Below, piece after piece: positions 59,021-64,000 of a stretch of DNA of 64,000 nt. The stretch's first letter is position 1; each line of letters begins with the position of its first letter. The notes under the pieces were generated by a model. The model saw only the letters and a list, made by a program, of their open reading frames with translations, had not been told where the DNA came from and did not search any database. This DNA comes from Clostridia bacterium (lineage in GTDB: Bacteria; Bacillota; Clostridia; Oscillospirales; Acutalibacteraceae), in assembly GCA_017438845.1 (NCBI GenBank), contig JAFRUO010000002.1:1-64000 (forward strand), read 5' to 3'. The position numbers and the translations under genes were made by a program.

Positions 59021-59212
59021 TCATCTGTCCGAAGCAGGGGCTTGCTTTGAAAAATCGGAACCTGTTTTGTGACCGTGCTCGGCGGAAAAAGCCCCGTCGG
59101 ACAGCAGCGCCTCACGCAGAGGGGTATCCTCACTGTCACAGCTTTCCCGAAACGACGCTGTCTCGGGGTGTAAAACGGAATGTAATGTGGTTTTGTTTTC
59201 CTTTGTTTCCAT
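59021..59212 (-). CDS. Small ORF of 63 codons, unrecognised
   Basis: A minus-strand frame starting at ATG 59212 behind AAGGAG nine bases upstream. The product is hydrophilic (starts METKENKTTLHSVLHP) with no domain I recognise. The segment is GC-richer than its very AT-rich flanks, which favours coding, but no clear promoter or terminator is seen. Confidence 0.4.
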   Translation of the reverse strand: METKENKTTLHSVLHPETASFRESCDSEDTPLREALLSDGAFSAEHGHKTGSDFSKQAPASDR

Positions 59213-59307
59213 ATATAGTGGCTCCTTGTTTTTTATTTTGTTTTTATTTTTTGTCAGTTTTCACAATAAAATACAAAAACTTTTTTCAAAAAAACAAAAG
59301 CTTTTTA

Positions 59308-59336
59308 TTGACATTGAACACTTGTGCTGATATAAT
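59308..59336 (+). promoter_or_regulatory. Consensus promoter of the anchored surface protein gene
   Basis: TTGACA (59308-59313), 17 bases, TATAAT (59331-59336). Confidence 0.9.
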
Positions 59337-59397
59337 CTTAATGTATATTAATCAAACTATGCCCAGTTCGAACAAGTAAGAAGGGAATTTATTAGAT

Positions 59398-60324
59398 ATG
59401 AAAAAGTTTTTGGCTGTACTGATTTCAATATCTCTTATGCTTGCTGTCTGTGTTCCCGCCTTTGCAGGTGAGAATGTTGACAACCTTGCAGACGAACAGC
59501 AAAAGGAAATAGCTACATTGATTTTAGAATCAATTGACGGGGGCAGCAATATTGACACCTCCACGGGACGTACCGAAATTAAAAACGGCGTCTTAAACGG
59601 CGTAGCCGACCTTGACTCTTTAATCGCAGCTTATAACGAAAGCCCCGAAACCGTCGGTAACAATATCACCGCCGCGGTTGAGGCAGTTAAAAGCGATGTA
59701 GGCTTCTCCGACAGTCTTGCAAAAAGACTTGCTGCGGATATTACGCTCGGCATCCAGAAAAAGGCTGCTCCCGAGCCGGAAACTCCCACGGAGCCTGCGG
59801 GTGACGACGAAGAGCCTACAACACCCGAAGAAATCAGAGACAACATTGACGCAGTTATCACAGTCGTTTCAAACCTTCCCTTCGACCAGGCACAGCAGGT
59901 TATCGTATCCCTTCTCGGTAACGGCGTAATCAACAAGACCGAAGCGGAATATGTTGCAAAACAGCTTATGAGCGACGGCAAAATCACAGCCGACCAGTAT
60001 CAGCAGCTTATCGCCGCCATCAATTCCGACGACGCTAACAAGACTATTCTTGACAGGATTTTTGAGGGCTACACACCTGCGGACCTCTCACAGCTTTTCA
60101 GAGGCTTCGGTGACGCGCTGAGCACAATTGCCACCGCCATTGCAAACCTTCTCAGGGGCGGCTCGTCAGACGACCCGTCAGGCAATGACAATAACGGCGG
60201 AAGCAACACAAAAGCTCCCGACATCCCGGCGACAGGCGATTACACAATCCCTGCAGTTACAGCCGTAGCACTTCTTGCAGGCGCAGCGTTTGTACTTACA
60301 AGAAAGAAAAAAGACGAAAAATAA
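59398..60324 (+). CDS. Cell-wall-anchored surface protein with IPATG sorting signal
   Basis: A 308-residue exported protein. The signal peptide (KKFLAVLISISLMLAVCVPAFAG) is cut near residue 23. The mature part is helical and acidic with a Pro/Glu/Thr linker (EPETPTEPAGDDEEPTTPEE), then a Gly/Asn/Ser stretch. The C-terminus has the three-part sortase signal: DIPATGDY (an LPXTG variant), a hydrophobic segment PAVTAVALLAGAAFVL, and RKKKDEK. It should be anchored to peptidoglycan by a sortase not in this window. It has its own consensus promoter and terminator. Function unknown. Confidence 0.85.
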   Translation: MKKFLAVLISISLMLAVCVPAFAGENVDNLADEQQKEIATLILESIDGGSNIDTSTGRTEIKNGVLNGVADLDSLIAAYNESPETVGNNITAAVEAVKSDVGFSDSLAKRLAADITLGIQKKAAPEPETPTEPAGDDEEPTTPEEIRDNIDAVITVVSNLPFDQAQQVIVSLLGNGVINKTEAEYVAKQLMSDGKITADQYQQLIAAINSDDANKTILDRIFEGYTPADLSQLFRGFGDALSTIATAIANLLRGGSSDDPSGNDNNGGSNTKAPDIPATGDYTIPAVTAVALLAGAAFVLTRKKKDEK

Positions 60325-60336
60325 ACCGACATATTT

Positions 60337-60365
60337 AAGCCACAGCGTTTGCTGTGGCTTTTTCT
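60337..60365 (+). terminator. Terminator after the surface protein gene
   Basis: AAGCCACAGC (60337-60346), loop GTTT, GCTGTGGCTT (60351-60360), then TTTCTTG. Confidence 0.9.
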
Positions 60366-60412
60366 TGTGTTGAAATAAATTGTTAAAATACTTTTAATAA
60401 TAGTATTAACAG

Positions 60413-60441
60413 TGGAAATTTGTTCAGGTTTGTGATACAAT
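60413..60441 (+). promoter_or_regulatory. Promoter of the ABC exporter genes
   Basis: TGGAAA (60413-60418), a 17-base spacer and an extended -10 TGATACAAT (60433-60441). Confidence 0.6.
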
Positions 60442-60479
60442 AAAATGAATTTATATTTTTTAAGTGAGGTACTGTCAAT

Positions 60480-61181
60480 ATGGCGTTTATTGAGGTCCGC
60501 AATGTTACAAAAACATATAAAACAGGTGAGGTTGAAATCAAGGCAGTTGACGAAATCGGCTTCGGTATCGACAAAGGTGAGTTCGTCGTTATTGTCGGCC
60601 CCAGCGGCGCAGGCAAAACAACCATACTCAACATACTCGGAGGAATGGATACCGCCAATTCGGGCAGTATTTTCGTTGACAACGCCGAGATAACAAAGTT
60701 TAATGAAAAACAGCTTACAAAGTACCGCCGTGACGACGTCGGCTTTGTTTTCCAGTTTTATAATCTTGTGGGAAACCTGACGGCGCTTGAAAACGTCGAG
60801 CTTTCGTCGCACATAGCGGCAGGCTCGCTCAATGCCGCAGAGATGCTCAAGGAGGTCGGACTTTCAAACCGTCTTGACAACTTCCCGTCACAGCTTTCGG
60901 GCGGCGAACAGCAGAGGGTTTCGATTGCAAGGGCGCTTGCCAAAAACCCGAAGCTTCTGCTTTGCGACGAGCCTACGGGCGCGCTTGACTACATCACGGG
61001 CAAATCAATCCTCAAGCTGCTTCAGGACACCTGCAGGGAGAAAAAGGTAACGGTAATTGTTATCACGCACAACTCTGCGCTTGCTCCCATGGCGGACAAG
61101 GTAATCAAAATTAAAAACGGCAGGGTGGACAAGCTTCTGCTTAATGAAAAGCCCACGCCCGTAGAATATATTGAATGGTAA
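60480..61181 (+). CDS. ABC transporter ATP-binding protein (MacB/LolD type)
   Basis: A 233-residue ATPase subunit. Walker A is [16 protein letters not shown], the Q-loop [18 protein letters not shown], the signature [15 protein letters not shown], Walker [13 protein letters not shown] and the H-loop [10 protein letters not shown]. The group works with FtsX/MacB-type permeases in lipid, peptide or antibiotic handling at the cell surface. ATG 60480 follows GTGAGGT. It is 11 bases ahead of the permease gene. Confidence 0.96.
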   Translation: MAFIEVRNVTKTYKTGEVEIKAVDEIGFGIDKGEFVVIVGPSGAGKTTILNILGGMDTANSGSIFVDNAEITKFNEKQLTKYRRDDVGFVFQFYNLVGNLTALENVELSSHIAAGSLNAAEMLKEVGLSNRLDNFPSQLSGGEQQRVSIARALAKNPKLLLCDEPTGALDYITGKSILKLLQDTCREKKVTVIVITHNSALAPMADKVIKIKNGRVDKLLLNEKPTPVEYIEW

Positions 61182-61192
61182 GGAAAAAGCAT

Positions 61193-64000
61193 ATGACTAA
61201 ACCAATGAAAAAGGAATTTCTGCGTGAAATCAGAAAAAGCTTCGCAAGGTTCCTTTCAATTCTTCTCATAGTTGCGTTGGGCGTTGCTTTTTTCTCCGGT
61301 ATTAAAGCGGCGGCTCCTGCAATGAAGGCGTCTGCCGACGCAACCTATGACTCGGAAAATTTCATGGACATCTGCATTCAGAGCTCGCTCGGGCTTACGC
61401 AGAGGGATATTGACGAAATTGCCAAGGTTATGGGCGTTGAGGATGTTGAAGGCTCATATAATGCCGACTTTCTTTGCTCAACTCCCGACGCAGAGGTCGT
61501 CACAAGCGTAATTGCCCTTACGGACAGAATCAACCTTGTAAAGGTTACCGAGGGCAGGTATCCCGAAAAGTATTATGAGTGCATAGCCGACGCAAGATTT
61601 TTGCAGAAAACGGGTCACCGAATCGGCGATCAGATTGCGCTTAGCACAGGCAACGGCTCGGATGTAAGCGACAAGTTGGCGACAAATCTGTTCACCATTG
61701 TCGGCGTAGGCAATACGGCATACTATTTAAACGAGGACAGGGGCAGAAGCGAAATCGGCAACGGCACGGTTGACGCCTTTCTGGTAGTTCCCAAGCAGGC
61801 GTTTACAATGACCGCTTTTACCAAAATTTTTGTAAAGGTTAAGCAGGCGACCGGGCTTAACTGCTTCTCTTCAAAATATGACCGCCTTGTAGGTCAGGTC
61901 AAGGACAATATCAACGTTATCTCCGCAACGCGCTGTGACGTAAGGTACGACGAGTTTCAGGAGGAGTCGGGCGAGCTTATCAAAAGAGCACAGGACCGTT
62001 TTGAGGACCGTAAGCAAAAGGCGCTCGATCAGCTCGAAAAGGCTTATCAGGAGCTTTCCGATGCACAGTCTGCGCTCGACATTGCTCAAAGTGAAATCGA
62101 CGCCAAGAAGCAGGAAATTGAGGACGCAAAATTCCTGCTTGACACTCAGGAGCAGAATTTGCCCGAAAACCTTGAACGTGTTCAGCAGGCGAGGCAGAAC
62201 CTCGCCGAGCTGGAGGGTCAGTACAACAACGCCAGGATCCAGCTCAACTATAACAGCGGAGTTATCACAAAGCTGGAGGAGGAGCTTCGTCAGGGAGCTT
62301 CAAAGATGAGCAACGAGGAATACGCCGAGGCGGCTTCCGTCATTTACGGCTACAAGTATCTTGCTCAGGCTTATCAGTCCTCACTTGACGCAATCAAGTT
62401 CTCAATCGAGCAGGCAAGGGCGAGAATCGACACCTACGAAAGAGTTCTCAACGGCTCACCCGAGGCGATTGCGGATGCCAGGCTCAAGGTTGAAACGGGC
62501 GATGAGGAGCTTCAGAAGGCTCAGAAGGAGCTTAACGAGAAGCAGGGCACGCTTGACGTTAAAAAAGAGGAGTATGAGCTTTCAAAGAAGGAAATGACGG
62601 AGGAGTTTGTCGAGGCTCAGGCAACTCTTGACGCATATAAGCATGAAATTGAAAACACACCCAGACCGACATGGTATATCACGGGCAGAGAAATAGTCGA
62701 CACCTACGCTTCGTTTGAAAACGACGCTGACGGTATTAACGCCATCGGTACCATTTTCCCGATTATTTTCTTCCTTGTTGCGGCTCTTGTAAGCCTTACG
62801 ACAATGACGAGGATGATTGAGGAGCAGAGGGTGCAGATAGGCACATTGAAGGCTCTCGGCTACAGCAAGGGACAAATCAGCTTAAAGTATATTCTTTATG
62901 CGCTTTCGGCATCGCTTATCGGAGCAGTGGCAGGCGTGCTTATCGGCGAGAGGCTGATTCCCTCGATGGTGGTTGACACCTACAAGGTTGTGTACGTCAA
63001 CCTTACAAAAATAATAATTCCGTTTAACTTCCTTTACGGAGGGCTTGCAATTATAATCGCAGTGCTCTGCACTACGCTTGCGGCGTTTGCGGCAAGCAGA
63101 AAGAGCCTCAGGGAAACCCCTGCGGTGCTGATGAGACCTCAGGCACCCGTAGTCGGGAAAAAGATTTTGCTTGAACGCTTCAAGGGCTTCTGGCTTCGTC
63201 TTAATTACGGACAGAAGGCGTCGCTGAGAAACCTTGTAAGATACAAAAAGAGACTGTTTATGACGCTCTTCGGCGTGGCAGGCTGTATGGCTTTGCTGTT
63301 GGTCGGCTTCGGAATCAGAGACTCCGTTGCCTCAATGACTCAGAAGCAGTACGGTAAGATATTTGACTATCAGGGCGTAATCACGATTAACGAGGGGCTC
63401 GGCAAAACCGAAAGACGCCACCTTTTAAGCGATATTCAGGGTACGCCCGGAGTTAACGACTACCTTCAGGTTTACCGTGCTCCCGCGTTTGCGCTCAACG
63501 CCTCCGTTGAGCAGGACGCCTATATAGTCGTACCGCAGAATGTTGATTTCCTGGGCGAATACATTTCCCTCGGCACGCGCGCGGGCAAGGCGGAATATAA
63601 GCTTGACGACAGCAGTGTAATAATAACCGAAAAGCTTGCAAGAATACTTGGCGTAAACGTCGGAGATACGGTAGCCTTCAAGCTCGGTAAGGATTCGGAA
63701 AAGACGGTTGACATACAGGTTAAGGGCATTACCGAAAACTATCTGTATCACTACGTCTATATGACCCCTGCGGTATACAAAATGCTCTTCGGTCAGTCCG
63801 CTTCGCTTAACACGCTTCTTGTAAGGACAAACCTTTACGACGAGGCTTCGTTTAAAAAGCAGATATTGTCCCTTGACGGCGTAACCTCGGTCACGATGAA
63901 TACCGAGGCTCAGCGTCAGGCTGAAAAGACCACGGACAGCCTTATGGTAATTGTCGTACTGATGATAGCTTCTGCGGCGCTTCTTGCGTTTGTTGTACTG
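61193..64000 (+). CDS. ABC transporter permease, FtsX/MacB type (3' end outside window)
   Basis: At least 936 residues, open to the last base. An N-terminal transmembrane helix (about 20-40, FLSILLIVALGVAFFSGIKA) precedes a large outside domain with a long coiled coil (about 260-480: KALDQLEKAYQELSDAQSAL and similar). Three transmembrane helices follow (about 515-645: GTIFPIIFFLVAALVSLTTMTRM with the FtsX motif IGTLKALGYSKGQI). A second FtsX half starts near 690 with GVAGCMALLLVGFGIRDS. The coiled coil resembles those in mechanotransmission ABC proteins. ATG 61193 follows AAGGAAAAAGC. It is partnered with the ATPase upstream. The substrate is unknown. Confidence 0.92.
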   Translation, partial: MTKPMKKEFLREIRKSFARFLSILLIVALGVAFFSGIKAAAPAMKASADATYDSENFMDICIQSSLGLTQRDIDEIAKVMGVEDVEGSYNADFLCSTPDAEVVTSVIALTDRINLVKVTEGRYPEKYYECIADARFLQKTGHRIGDQIALSTGNGSDVSDKLATNLFTIVGVGNTAYYLNEDRGRSEIGNGTVDAFLVVPKQAFTMTAFTKIFVKVKQATGLNCFSSKYDRLVGQVKDNINVISATRCDVRYDEFQEESGELIKRAQDRFEDRKQKALDQLEKAYQELSDAQSALDIAQSEIDAKKQEIEDAKFLLDTQEQNLPENLERVQQARQNLAELEGQYNNARIQLNYNSGVITKLEEELRQGASKMSNEEYAEAASVIYGYKYLAQAYQSSLDAIKFSIEQARARIDTYERVLNGSPEAIADARLKVETGDEELQKAQKELNEKQGTLDVKKEEYELSKKEMTEEFVEAQATLDAYKHEIENTPRPTWYITGREIVDTYASFENDADGINAIGTIFPIIFFLVAALVSLTTMTRMIEEQRVQIGTLKALGYSKGQISLKYILYALSASLIGAVAGVLIGERLIPSMVVDTYKVVYVNLTKIIIPFNFLYGGLAIIIAVLCTTLAAFAASRKSLRETPAVLMRPQAPVVGKKILLERFKGFWLRLNYGQKASLRNLVRYKKRLFMTLFGVAGCMALLLVGFGIRDSVASMTQKQYGKIFDYQGVITINEGLGKTERRHLLSDIQGTPGVNDYLQVYRAPAFALNASVEQDAYIVVPQNVDFLGEYISLGTRAGKAEYKLDDSSVIITEKLARILGVNVGDTVAFKLGKDSEKTVDIQVKGITENYLYHYVYMTPAVYKMLFGQSASLNTLLVRTNLYDEASFKKQILSLDGVTSVTMNTEAQRQAEKTTDSLMVIVVLMIASAALLAFVVL

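Overview
The window reads as chromosome from a Gram-positive, low-to-mid GC member of the Clostridia, most likely a gut or rumen Oscillospiraceae/Ruminococcaceae relative. Supporting signs are AGGAGG-type ribosome binding sites, consensus sigma-A promoters (TTGACA-N17-TATAAT), an hrcA-grpE-dnaK-dnaJ operon behind a perfect CIRCE operator, LytR-CpsA-Psr and SLH surface proteins, the YhbY-NadD-YqeK-RsfS block, UPF0237/UPF0210, and several plant- or host-glycan glycoside hydrolases. The species cannot be named from sequence alone.

Layout. 1-2.9 kb: the end of an integrated mobilizable element (MobP-type relaxase, small excisionase-like protein, tyrosine integrase), followed by a MazG-like protein and a sugar O-acetyltransferase. 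4-12.4 kb: carbohydrate-use genes. A GH31 alpha-xylosidase-like enzyme is divergent from an AraC regulator; a GH5-GH130 pair is divergent from a GH30 enzyme. Between these lie a tRNA-Thr(CGT) gene and two tandem decayed copies of its 5' half. 12.5-19.7 kb: an LCP ligase followed by the dTDP-L-rhamnose genes rfbA-rfbD-rfbB-rfbC and three GT2 glycosyltransferases, presumably for a rhamnose-containing wall polysaccharide. 19.8-24.6 kb: the heat-shock operon. 24.7-28.9 kb: a VanY-like carboxypeptidase, an M28 membrane peptidase, a lipoprotein and a YdcF-like protein.

28.9-49.9 kb is a dense housekeeping stretch. infC-rpmI-rplT sits behind an L20-type attenuator, infC appears to start at AUC, and two tandem copies of an unexplained structured element lie between rpmI and rplT. 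Then come trmH-like, dprA, topA, trmFO, plsX (with a one-base frameshift), rnc, a radical SAM gene, smc, ftsY (with an unusual acidic C-terminal tail), rdgB, yhbY, nadD, yqeK, rsfS, leuS, a 38-aa ORF and a lipoprotein esterase, many joined by ATGA overlaps.

49.9-51.9 kb: an AT-rich SLH-domain gene bracketed by two 83-bp direct repeats, with a cluster of palindromic repeats beside it. 51.9-58.9 kb: UPF0210/UPF0237, a PHP phosphatase, ispE, an EamA-type transporter, and serC-serA. 59-64 kb: a cell-wall-anchored surface protein with an LPXTG-like (IPATG) signal and an ABC exporter (ATPase plus a large FtsX-type permease that runs off the window).

The best candidates for something undescribed are the duplicated rpmI-rplT intergenic RNA element, the tandem tRNA-Thr half genes whose breakpoint lies in the anticodon loop, and the repeat-bracketed surface-layer gene. 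No CRISPR array, defence island, rRNA gene or intact insertion sequence was seen.
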